Below, piece by piece: positions 32,066 through 40,900 of a stretch of DNA of 64,000 bases; positions within the stretch are counted from its first letter, which is position 1; every line of letters starts with the position of its first letter. The position numbers and the translations under genes were made by a program. Under the pieces are notes generated by a model, which was not told the origin of the DNA, made no database searches, and saw only the letters and a program-made list of their open reading frames with translations. The stretch is from Sphingobacteriia bacterium RIFOXYC2_FULL_35_18 (GTDB taxonomy: Bacteria > Bacteroidota > Bacteroidia > Chitinophagales > Chitinophagaceae): positions 1-64,000 of the forward strand of contig MIAG01000001.1 in NCBI GenBank assembly GCA_001829005.1, in the 5' to 3' direction.

Positions 32066-33856
32066 ATGAAATTACTGCTACAATACCTCAAACCTTATAA
32101 ATGGCTGATTGGTCTGGCATTGCTATTGGCGGCCATCAACCAGAGTTTCAGCATGCTCGATCCATACTTTTTTGGAAAGCTATTAGACCAATATGGAATG
32201 CATCCTTTGCAAACCGGTTACTTTAATGAACAAAAACAATTTGTTGCAACAGGCACTCGAACCGAATCTGAATTTATTTGGGGCGTATTGGGCTTTTTAG
32301 GCATATTGATTAGTGTAGCAATGATCTCAAGAATTGCTAAAGCTTTTCAAGATTATATGAGCAATGTTATTGTTCAAAAATTTGGTGCTAAAATTTTTAC
32401 GGATGGATTAAAGCATTCGATGCAGTTGCCTTATCAAGAATTTGAAGATCAAAGAAGTGGCGAAACCTTGTCTATTCTTTCTAAAGTAAGAACTGATACA
32501 GAAAAATTTATCATCGCATTTATTAATGTGCTCTTTAGCATTTTAGTAGGTATTGTATTTATTTCTGTTTACTCATTCCGATTGCATTGGAGCATCATGC
32601 CCATTTATGCAGTGGGGATTGTATTTCTTTCTTTGCTTACCAGCTTTTTAAGTAAGCGCATTAAAGCCATACAAAAAGATATTGTAAAAGAGACCACTAC
32701 TCTAGCGGGCACAACCACAGAGAGTTTGCGCAATATAGAGTTGGTGAAAAGTTTGGGATTAACCGAACAAGAAATTAGCCGACTCAATAAAAACACTTAC
32801 AAAATTTTAGGGCTAGAATTAAGAAAAGTAAAAAGTATTCGATCACTCAGTTTTGTGCAAGGCACATTTGTAAACTTACTCAGACAAATTATTATGTTCA
32901 CTTTATTGTGGTTGGTATTTCAAGGAAAGCTAACAGCAGGAGAAGTGATGACATTAACATTTTACTCTTTCTTTATTTTTGGACCATTGCAAGAAATTGG
33001 CAATATCATTTTAAGTTATCGCGAAGCTGAAGCATCCTTGAATAATTTTCACAAGTTGATGCAAAAGCCATCAGAACCTAAGCCTGCCAGTCCTAAAGCT
33101 ATTGGCCCAATTAGCCATTTAGCATTCAATGATATTCGTTTTAAACACCAAACTGCAGGATTCTACGCTTTGGATGGAATATCCTTTCAGGCAAAAAAAG
33201 GAGAAACCATTGCTTTTGTAGGACCATCCGGTGCGGGCAAGAGTACCTTGGTTAAATTATTAGTAGGCTTATACCATACCCAAGAGGGATCCGTGGATTA
33301 CAATGGCATACATGGCCATGAGATTGATATGGAAGAACTCCGCAATCAAATTGGCTTTGTAACCCAAGACACTCAATTGTTTGCGGGTACCTTAAAAGAG
33401 AACTTATTGTTTGTGGCGCCCAATGCCACTGATGAAGAAATAAAAGCCGCATTACATAAAGCCAGCTGCGATAACCTATTGGCCAAAGCCAACGATGGCA
33501 TTGATTCATTAATTGGCGAAAGCGGATTAAAATTAAGTGGAGGCGAAAAACAACGTTTATCCATTGCCCGAGCCTTAATTAGGCAACCCAAACTCTTGAT
33601 TTTTGATGAAGCCACATCGGCCTTAGATAGTATTACCGAAGAGGAAATTACCAATACTATCCGTTCTATTTCTGCTTTAAAAGAGCAAATCACCATCATG
33701 ATTGCCCATCGCTTAAGTACCATCATGCATGCCGACCGCATTTATGTACTAGAAAAGGGCAAAGTGGTAGAAACTGGAAGCCATGCCGAGTTACTAACTG
33801 AAAAAGGATTGTATTACGCCATGTGGCGCCAACAAATTGGAGAAAGGAAGGGATAG
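32066..33856 (+). CDS. ABC transporter with fused membrane and ATPase domains
   Basis: 596 residues from the ATG at 32066 (MKLLLQYLKPYKWLIGLAL). The membrane domain has six helices (residues ~1-320). The nucleotide-binding domain has Walker A FVGPSGAGKSTL, signature LKLSGGEKQR, Walker B LLIFDEATSALD and the switch His in IMIAHRLST. It is a homodimeric type IV exporter half-transporter. There is no C39 peptidase domain, so it is not a GG-peptide exporter. The substrate (lipid, drug or peptide) is unknown. Confidence 0.93.
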   Translation: MKLLLQYLKPYKWLIGLALLLAAINQSFSMLDPYFFGKLLDQYGMHPLQTGYFNEQKQFVATGTRTESEFIWGVLGFLGILISVAMISRIAKAFQDYMSNVIVQKFGAKIFTDGLKHSMQLPYQEFEDQRSGETLSILSKVRTDTEKFIIAFINVLFSILVGIVFISVYSFRLHWSIMPIYAVGIVFLSLLTSFLSKRIKAIQKDIVKETTTLAGTTTESLRNIELVKSLGLTEQEISRLNKNTYKILGLELRKVKSIRSLSFVQGTFVNLLRQIIMFTLLWLVFQGKLTAGEVMTLTFYSFFIFGPLQEIGNIILSYREAEASLNNFHKLMQKPSEPKPASPKAIGPISHLAFNDIRFKHQTAGFYALDGISFQAKKGETIAFVGPSGAGKSTLVKLLVGLYHTQEGSVDYNGIHGHEIDMEELRNQIGFVTQDTQLFAGTLKENLLFVAPNATDEEIKAALHKASCDNLLAKANDGIDSLIGESGLKLSGGEKQRLSIARALIRQPKLLIFDEATSALDSITEEEITNTIRSISALKEQITIMIAHRLSTIMHADRIYVLEKGKVVETGSHAELLTEKGLYYAMWRQQIGERKG

Positions 33857-33903
33857 GTTATTGGCCTAAGCTTGAAAAAAAGCCAACCACCTTCTAGTGC
33901 AAT

Positions 33904-34007
33904 CCCCCCCCGGAAACTTCACTGGTCAGTGGCTGGCTAGATTGTCAAAATCTGACACTAAATAAACGATTATAATCCCCCTAACTAATAATAAAGGTTA
34001 AGTAACC
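33904..34007. other. Spacer with poly-C tract and three inverted repeats
   Basis: Between the ABC transporter stop and the next gene lie C8 (33904-33911), the inverted repeat CACTG-GT-CAGTG (33920-33931), TGTCA-AAATC-TGACA (33943-33957) and GGTTA-AG-TAACC (33996-34007). They could be operators or small hairpins. No terminator with a T-run is visible. Confidence 0.4.
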
Positions 34008-34068
34008 AGTAAACAAATAGGTTATTTCCTATATTTTGCAGAAGATTTCGACCAATTCCTGCAATCAA

Positions 34069-35472
34069 ATGAAAAAACTGCTTGTTTTATTAATAGGGCT
34101 ACTTGTTTCAGGTTCCGTGTTTTCCGAGGAGATTGATAGCGTATTAATACTCAAGAACTCACCGTTTTTTACTGATTTGATTCGGAGAGAAGCACTTATT
34201 CAACCATTACGGTCTCCTGAATTCAATTTTGTAAACCCCGAGTTCAAGCACCTGAAAACCAGGCGTTACCAATTTTTTAAAAGCGGCCCCGACTTTTTTA
34301 TTCATTTTAACGGGTCTGGGTTCTTGTACAAATTGGACAATCCCAATGACTCCGTTTTAACTTTTAAGCGTATAGACGATACCGAAAACTATAATTATAA
34401 TATTGAAGCTTTTCTATTTACCCATCAAAGGGAGATATACAATATTGGGGGATATGGATTCTGGCGCTCCAGTGGCACTCTCAGAAAATACAATAAAAAA
34501 GATCAAGAATGGGATGCTGAGCCTATTGATCAGGAAATTCATTTGCCATACGCCAACCAACTAGGAACTTCTGGTCAGCTGTCCTGGTTTAATACCCAAA
34601 CGCAATATTTATTTATTCCATATCAAACCATTATCAATTCAGGTATTAAATCAATTGATAAAGATGATGAAATAGTAAAAAATGTTTATCGCTTAGATCT
34701 ATCATCTAAGACTTGGAAAAAATTGGGCAAAACCCATCCTGATTATTTTGACATGTTACAAAAAACAAAATGGGTATTGGCCACCGATTCTGGTCAACTT
34801 ATCTGTTTTAACCACAAAGTATATCAAATCAATTTTGAAGAAAATATCATTAAAGAATATACTGAACCAAGCCTTGCACAAAGCTTAGAAAGAATTAATA
34901 ACAATCATCTTGCCTATTATCATAACCAAACCATTTACTATTTGAATGGAAAGACTTGGCTATATGATTCTGTAAAAGTAGATACTTCAAAATTTGAGAA
35001 AGCGAATTTTAAAGTTTGGAAGAAAAACAATGGATTCTTTACTTTTTGGATTATTCTGATTGTTCTTTTTGGTGGAGCAGCAGGAAGAAAAGAAGTTCAA
35101 AAAAGAAGAAAAAAACTCCTCGAAGATGCTGCCAATAAGGTTCCTATCTCTTCTGCTGTAAAAATAAAGTTCAATGAAACAGAGAAGCAATTGCTTAATT
35201 TATTACTAGAGAAATCTAAGCAAAACAGCACCACTACTATTGCAGAGATCAATTATGTACTGGGCATCAAAGACAAGAATGTAGGCCTGCAGAAAAAAGT
35301 AAGGAGTGATGTAATGAAAAGCATCAATGAAAAATTCAACTTCTTACAAGATGGCGATACTGAACTGGTTTGCAATATCAGAAGCCAAGCAGATAAGCGT
35401 TTCTTTGAATACTATATAGACAAGGAGAATATTGCATTGCTGGAGATTATGCTTAGAGTGGAGAATGAGTAA
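34069..35472 (+). CDS. Kelch-like sensor protein with one membrane helix and cytoplasmic domain
   Basis: 467 residues from the ATG at 34069 (MKKLLVLLIGLLVSGSVFS signal peptide). Residues ~40-310 are rich in beta-strand and have kelch-like turns (YNIGGYGFWRSSGTLRKYNK, YRLDLSSKTWKKLGKTH). A membrane segment follows (TFWIILIVLFGGAAG), then a basic stretch and a C-terminal ~110-residue domain (FNETEKQLLNLLLEKSKQNS, INYVLGIKDKNVGLQKKVRS) with a helix-turn-helix feel. The plan, outside propeller-membrane helix-inside DNA- or protein-binding domain, suggests a one-component membrane sensor. I do not recognise the family. Confidence 0.6.
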   Translation: MKKLLVLLIGLLVSGSVFSEEIDSVLILKNSPFFTDLIRREALIQPLRSPEFNFVNPEFKHLKTRRYQFFKSGPDFFIHFNGSGFLYKLDNPNDSVLTFKRIDDTENYNYNIEAFLFTHQREIYNIGGYGFWRSSGTLRKYNKKDQEWDAEPIDQEIHLPYANQLGTSGQLSWFNTQTQYLFIPYQTIINSGIKSIDKDDEIVKNVYRLDLSSKTWKKLGKTHPDYFDMLQKTKWVLATDSGQLICFNHKVYQINFEENIIKEYTEPSLAQSLERINNNHLAYYHNQTIYYLNGKTWLYDSVKVDTSKFEKANFKVWKKNNGFFTFWIILIVLFGGAAGRKEVQKRRKKLLEDAANKVPISSAVKIKFNETEKQLLNLLLEKSKQNSTTTIAEINYVLGIKDKNVGLQKKVRSDVMKSINEKFNFLQDGDTELVCNIRSQADKRFFEYYIDKENIALLEIMLRVENE

Positions 35473-36612
35473 TTAAATAATTTTATTAGCCCATAACTTT
35501 TCTAAGAAAACTTTCCATGGCATCACTGTTATATCGCCCATTTTTCTTTCAAGTGGATCGTTACTTACGACTATTAATTTCTTTACTTTATACTCCTCAG
35601 AAAAACTTTTGAGCCCTTTTATATGACGAGATTGAACATTATCTGTTCCTTTTACTTCTACAGCAACTTCATGGTCGCCTAATATAAAATCAACTTCAAT
35701 TTGTGAAGTAGTTCTCCAATATGAAATCGGGTAATTTATATCAGCATAATTGCTGTGTGCATACAACTCTTGGTAAATAAAATGTTCAAATGCATGTCCA
35801 AAAGACTCACTGCCCATTTCAATTTTACCACGCTTTAATAAGTTGTTTGCAATTCCAATATCGAAATAATAGAACTTAGGTGCAACAATAACTCTACGCT
35901 TAGGCTTTTTCTGAAAAGCAGGCACGAATCGACCAATTAATGTATCTACTAAAATTTGAAAATAGTCTTTTACAGTATGATAGCTTACACCACATTCGGA
36001 TGCTATATTTGAATAATTAACCATTTCCCCATTTGAAAAAGCAGCTGCTTCTAAAAATTGAGTAAATGCATTGATATTTCTAATTTTTGCTTCAGCAATA
36101 ATTTCATCTTTTAAATAATTACCTATATAAGCATCTATCAACTTTTTGGGATTGTCTGATAAATAATGCCTTGGCAACAACCCATTGTTTAAAGCTCTAA
36201 TTAAATCGAAATCAGGAATTTCAGATTGCAATAGCGGATATAGTTCATAACGAAGTGCCCTACCCCCTAATAAATTTGAACCTGCTCTTATAATTTTTCT
36301 TGGACTAGATCCACTCAATATAAACTGAATGGGATGATTCACAATGAGCCAATGTATTTCATCTAGTAATTCTGGAATTTTTTGAATTTCATCAACAATT
36401 ACAATATTATTTGTTTCACTTGCTAATATGGTCTCTCGAAACTGAGCAGGGTTTGCTTGATATCTTCTATATATGTCAGATTTAAGTAAATCAAACCAAA
36501 TAGCATTAGGGAAAAGCGATTTTAAAAGGGTGCTTTTGCCAGTTTGACGGGCACCCCAAAGGAAAAGGCTTTCTTTACCAGCTCCCTCAAATACTTGCTT
36601 TCTTGTGAACAT
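35473..36612 (-). CDS. ATP-binding protein with DUF4143 domain
   Basis: 379 residues. An AAA-type ATPase half has Walker A WGARQTGKSTLLK and Walker B IVIVDEIQKIPELLDEI, then QFILSGSSPRKI as a sensor. A helix-turn-helix region (YSNIASECGVSYHTVKDYF) and a C-terminal DUF4143 domain follow. That domain has a nuclease-like pattern (YWRTTSQIEVDFILGDHEVAVEVKG), possibly PD-(D/E)xK-derived. Proteins of this family are patchily distributed and often carried as accessory genes; their job is not settled. It starts next to a pair of direct repeats and is convergent with the kelch-like gene, the two stop codons abutting. Confidence 0.88.
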   Translation of the reverse strand: MFTRKQVFEGAGKESLFLWGARQTGKSTLLKSLFPNAIWFDLLKSDIYRRYQANPAQFRETILASETNNIVIVDEIQKIPELLDEIHWLIVNHPIQFILSGSSPRKIIRAGSNLLGGRALRYELYPLLQSEIPDFDLIRALNNGLLPRHYLSDNPKKLIDAYIGNYLKDEIIAEAKIRNINAFTQFLEAAAFSNGEMVNYSNIASECGVSYHTVKDYFQILVDTLIGRFVPAFQKKPKRRVIVAPKFYYFDIGIANNLLKRGKIEMGSESFGHAFEHFIYQELYAHSNYADINYPISYWRTTSQIEVDFILGDHEVAVEVKGTDNVQSRHIKGLKSFSEEYKVKKLIVVSNDPLERKMGDITVMPWKVFLEKLWANKII

Positions 36613-36638
36613 ATGCCAATAAATTACTTACTATATTA

Positions 36639-36682
36639 CATGATATTTAGAGGTAATAGTTCTAATTATCATGATATTTAGA
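36639..36682 (-). repeat. Direct repeat pair upstream of the DUF4143 ATPase gene
   Basis: CATGATATTTAGA occurs at 36639-36651 and again at 36670-36682, 31 bp apart, about three helical turns. The second copy extends into a palindrome (ATATCATGATAT-like). Both lie within 75 bp of the ATG of the ATPase gene, the place for a regulator bound twice on one face of the helix. Confidence 0.55.
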
Positions 36683-36696
36683 AGTCAAATATACTC

Positions 36697-37146
36697 CTAA
36701 TCCTTGTCTTTATCAAACTTGCTCTTGATGTATTCTATAACGGTTGGGTCTTCTAATCCCTCCATATCACTTAATTCTAGCTCGAGGGCTTTGGTACTTA
36801 ATTGAATTTCCCAGAGTGATAAAGCCAGCGAACAAGAAAAACTGAGTAAGCTGAAGGCAAAAACCCAATGGCTCATGATCATCCATTCAATATAAATAAA
36901 ATACATACAGATGATGCAGCTTAAAAATGCCATCACTCCCAGCGCTTGCATTTGCTTGATGAGCTTAATTCTAAAACGGAGATTTTTAATTTGTCCGTGT
37001 ACCACTTTATTGTTTTCCGTTTTATTGTACTCACCGTGTAAACTTCTTACTCGTGTTGCCAATGCTAGAAATCGATTGGTATATGCCAACATAATTAAGC
37101 TAATTGCAGGGAATAAAAGTGCAGGAGTATTGATGCTTATGTCCAT
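36697..37146 (-). CDS. DUF2721-like membrane protein
   Basis: 149 residues from the ATG at 37146 (MDISINTPALLFPAISLIML); a TTG three codons upstream is less likely. There are three hydrophobic segments: one at the N-terminus, and two after a basic helical loop (ALGVMAFLSCIICMYFIYI and HWVFAFSLLSFSCSLALSLW). The NRFLALATRVRSLH segment and the layout fit the DUF2721 family. The function is unknown. Confidence 0.78.
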   Translation of the reverse strand: MDISINTPALLFPAISLIMLAYTNRFLALATRVRSLHGEYNKTENNKVVHGQIKNLRFRIKLIKQMQALGVMAFLSCIICMYFIYIEWMIMSHWVFAFSLLSFSCSLALSLWEIQLSTKALELELSDMEGLEDPTVIEYIKSKFDKDKD

Positions 37147-37230
37147 ATAGTTCAAGTTACAAATTTATATTTTAACCATATCAAAACTTGCCTTACTAAC
37201 GTGCGTAAGTAAAAGGGTTTTTTGAAACAA

Positions 37231-37254
37231 TCATGTAGTTGAAAACCTACATGA
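37231..37254. promoter_or_regulatory. Inverted repeat and poly-C upstream of the T9SS cargo gene
   Basis: TCATGTAG and CTACATGA, 8-bp perfect arms around an 8-base loop, lie 111 bp upstream of the ATG at 37366. There is no T-run, so it is more likely an operator than a terminator. A C7 tract (37355-37361) ends four bases before the ATG. Confidence 0.4.
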
Positions 37255-37365
37255 AATCCTTTAAAAACGTTTAAAATCAGGGGCAGCAGGGAATAGATAT
37301 ATTTTATCTTGCTGAAACTAAAACGTTCATAAAAGCGTTTATAAAATACTCAGACCCCCCCGGTT

Positions 37366-37905
37366 ATGAAATTTATAAAACTGACTGCATTGTTGATGCT
37401 GGCATTTAATGCGCAGGCTCAACTATTAGAACCTGGAACCCTTAATTCCACTGGTGGCAACTATGTATTTAGAGGAGCCCCCACTATTCCCAATTTTAGT
37501 TTAGTATGGAGTGTAGGTGAATCTACCCTTATTGAAACTTTTTCTGTTAATGGAGGAATGTACTTGCTTACACAAGGAGTGCTACAACCCTTTGTACCCT
37601 TGGATTTACAAACTGTACCCATTCAAGGATGGAACAAAGAAGAAGTAAAATACTATCCCAACCCGGTAAGCACTCAACTACAATTTGACTTATTCAGCAA
37701 CGATACAGGTAGAGTGGTCTTACGAATTCTAGATTTATTAGGCAATACGCATGGTGTAAGAGAATTTGAATACAAAACATTACCCGTTAACCAAAAAATC
37801 GATTTCAGCAAATATGCATCAGGACCCTATTACTTGATGCTTTCACTATACAGCAAGGGCCAATTAAAAAAACACAGTGTGTTTAAAATATTAAAATTAC
37901 GGTAA
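37366..37905 (+). CDS. Small secreted protein with T9SS sorting domain
   Basis: 179 residues. A signal peptide (ends NAQAQ) is followed by ~70 residues of beta-strand sequence (WSVGESTLIETFSVNGGMYL) and then a type A T9SS C-terminal sorting domain, residues ~95-179. It begins VKYYPNPVSTQLQFDL, then has VVLRILDLLGN and ends GPYYLMLSLYSKGQLKKHSVFKILK. The signal sends it across the outer membrane via the Gld/Por machine, which is encoded at 53.2-58.0 kb. The rest of the protein is of unknown function. It lies 14 bp before the large repetitive gene and is probably co-transcribed with it. Confidence 0.85.
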   Translation: MKFIKLTALLMLAFNAQAQLLEPGTLNSTGGNYVFRGAPTIPNFSLVWSVGESTLIETFSVNGGMYLLTQGVLQPFVPLDLQTVPIQGWNKEEVKYYPNPVSTQLQFDLFSNDTGRVVLRILDLLGNTHGVREFEYKTLPVNQKIDFSKYASGPYYLMLSLYSKGQLKKHSVFKILKLR

Positions 37906-37919
37906 GTAAATATCAAATT

Positions 37920-40900
37920 ATGTGTAAGAGAATTTTTGTGATTATGTTGATGTTGGTAGTATTTGGGATGATGCAAGCCGATGCACAACAACTAAACTAC
38001 CAAGCAATTGCCAGAAATGCCAATGGCGTTGCGCTCACTTTTAGAGATGTAGGTATTCGATTGAGTATACGAGATGGGTCTCCGAATGGATCGATTGTTT
38101 TTTCCGAATCAAGAAATATTAGAACCAATCAATTTGGTTTGTTTACCGTGGTGATAGGAAGCCCTGGAGCAACTAATGTTTTAGGAAGCATGGCATCTAT
38201 TAATTGGATCAGTGGCAATAAATATTTACAAGTAGAAATTGATCCTGAAGGAGGAACCAATTATTTTCAAGCAGGCACTTCACAATTACAAGCTGTACCC
38301 TATGCATTGTTTGCCAACGCCGCTTACCCTGTTGGCCCTGCAGGCGGAGACTTATTGGGATCAACCTACCCCAATCCCATCATTGCCCCTCTTGCTGTAA
38401 CTACAGGAAAAATTGCCAATCAAGCAATCACTACTCCAAAAATTGCAGACTTAAATGTAACAACTCCTAAGCTGGCAGACCAAGCAGTAACTAATGCAAA
38501 AATTCAAGACAACACCATTGCAAATATTAAATTAGTTAACAGCAGAGTAACATTGAATGGCTTGATATTAAACTTGGGTGACGCACAAGATTTTGCCATC
38601 GGCACCAATGGTATTGATGTCAATATTGTTTCCGCAGGTAATACCCATACATTTAATTTTCCGGATGCGTCTATTGCTAATAGAGGATTAATCACACCCA
38701 ATGCACAAACCATTGGAGGAAATAAAACATTCAACAATGATATCACTGCGGCTCGCATCATTAGAGCAGGTGGATTAGCTGCACAATTTTTAAAAGCCGA
38801 TGGATCGGTTGACAATAATATTTATTTAACAGAGAATCAACCCATTATTGTTACTGCAACCGGAGATGCAACAGGTGTTTCTACTAGTAGCAGAACCGCT
38901 CCTGTATTGCCTTTAACCCTTGCAACAGTAAATAGTGCAGTAGGTACTTATGGAACCAATATAGTTATTCCTTCTATTACAGTAAACAACAAAGGTTTGG
39001 TAACCAATGTAATTGCTAACCCCATTCCTACTGCAACTGCTATCACTAGTGGATTACTCACCGTAGGTGATTGGAATATTTTCAACAACAAACAAAACGC
39101 TATTCCATTAGGATCAGCAGCACAATATTTCAGAGGAGATCTTACCTTAAGTAATTTTCAAACTGATGTAAGAAATCAATTAAGTGCGGGCACCAATATC
39201 ACGTATGCAAATGGAAATATAGGACTCACTAATAACAGTGTTACACTCAATACATTGCCATTAACATTAGGAGGCTCTCAAACATTTGCTACAGGAACCA
39301 CTGGTGTAGATTTTAATATTAGTTCAGTAGGATCAGTACATACATTTAATATTCCCACCGCCTCTGTTTTTGCTAGAGGCTTAATCAGTAGTACCGATTA
39401 CACCAATTTTAATGCAGCATATACCAATAGAATAGCCAGCCTTACTACTACAGGAACCAGTGGTGTAGCCACTTTGAGCGGGAATGTGTTGAATATTCCG
39501 AATTACACCATTGCAGGATTGGGTGGAGAAAATACAATTGTCCCAGGCACTACATTGCAATATTGGAGAGGTGATAAAACTTGGCAAACGCTTAATTCAT
39601 CGGTTGTACCTGAAGGAACTAATTTTTATTATACAGATACCCGATCAAGAAATGCCTTTTCCATTACTACTAGTGGAAGCAATGGCGCTGCAACTTATAA
39701 TAGTTCAACAGGTGCATTTAATATACCTGCATACACATTAAATGGTTTAGGTGGTGTACCTACTAGCAGATTAATTAATGGTTTAGACTTATCGGCTGAC
39801 AGAACATTTAGTACATCAGATATTGCAGAAGGAAGTAGACAATATTTTACTGCTGCAAGAGCAAGAACTTCAATAAGCTTAACAACAGTTGGTACAGGTG
39901 GATTATCTACTTATGATAACACAACAGGTGTTTTAAATATCCCCAATTATACAGTAACAGGTTTAGGGGCAGAACCAAGCATTACTGCTGGTAATTCATT
40001 ACAATATTGGAGAGGAGACAAAACTTGGCAAACATTAAATACTACCATTGTTCCTGAAGGAACAAATGAATATTTTACTCAAGCAAAAGCAAGATCATCT
40101 ATTAGCTTAACCACAACTGGCACTAGTGGCTCTGCAGTATATAGCCCTGCAACTGGTATTTTGAATGTTCCTAGTTATACATTAGGTGGACTAGGTGGTG
40201 AAACAGCAATCACTCCTGGAAGTATCACTCAATATTGGAGAGGTGATAAAACTTGGCAAACACTAAACTCTGATGCTACAACCGAAGGATCAACTAATTT
40301 ATTCTTCACAAATTCCAGGGCTCAGAATGCAATTACACTTACAACAAATAATAATAGTGGGGTAGCATCTTATACTGGAGGAACCTTAAATATTCCAAAC
40401 TATACAATTGCAGGTTTAGGTGGAGAAGCTGCAATTACTGCAGGAATTGCTTCGCAATACTGGAGAGGCGATAAAACCTGGCAAACACTAAACTCTGATG
40501 CTACTACCGAAGGTTCAACTAATCTTTACTTCACAAATGCAAGAGCAAGAACTGCATTAAGTTTAAGCGTTACTGGCACTAGTGGAGCTTCCAACTACAA
40601 TAATACTACTGGTGTACTAACTATTCCTAACTATACACTTGCAGGGCTAGGCGGCGAAGCAAGTATAACTCCAGGAACAACTGCTCAATATTGGAGAGGC
40701 GACAAAACCTGGCAAACCTTAAACTCTGATGCAACAACGGAAGGATCAACAAATCTTTACTTTACAAATGCAAGAGCACAGAATGCAATTACTTTAACAA
40801 CCAATAATAATAGTGGGGTAGCAACTTATGCAAGTGGCACATTAAATATTCCCAACTATACGATAGGAGGTTTAGGTGGCGAACCAAGTATTACGGCCGG

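Noticed and set aside
32066-33856. ABC exporter considered as exporter of the GG-leader peptide
   Set aside because: It has no N-terminal C39 peptidase domain and lies 30 kb from the precursor.
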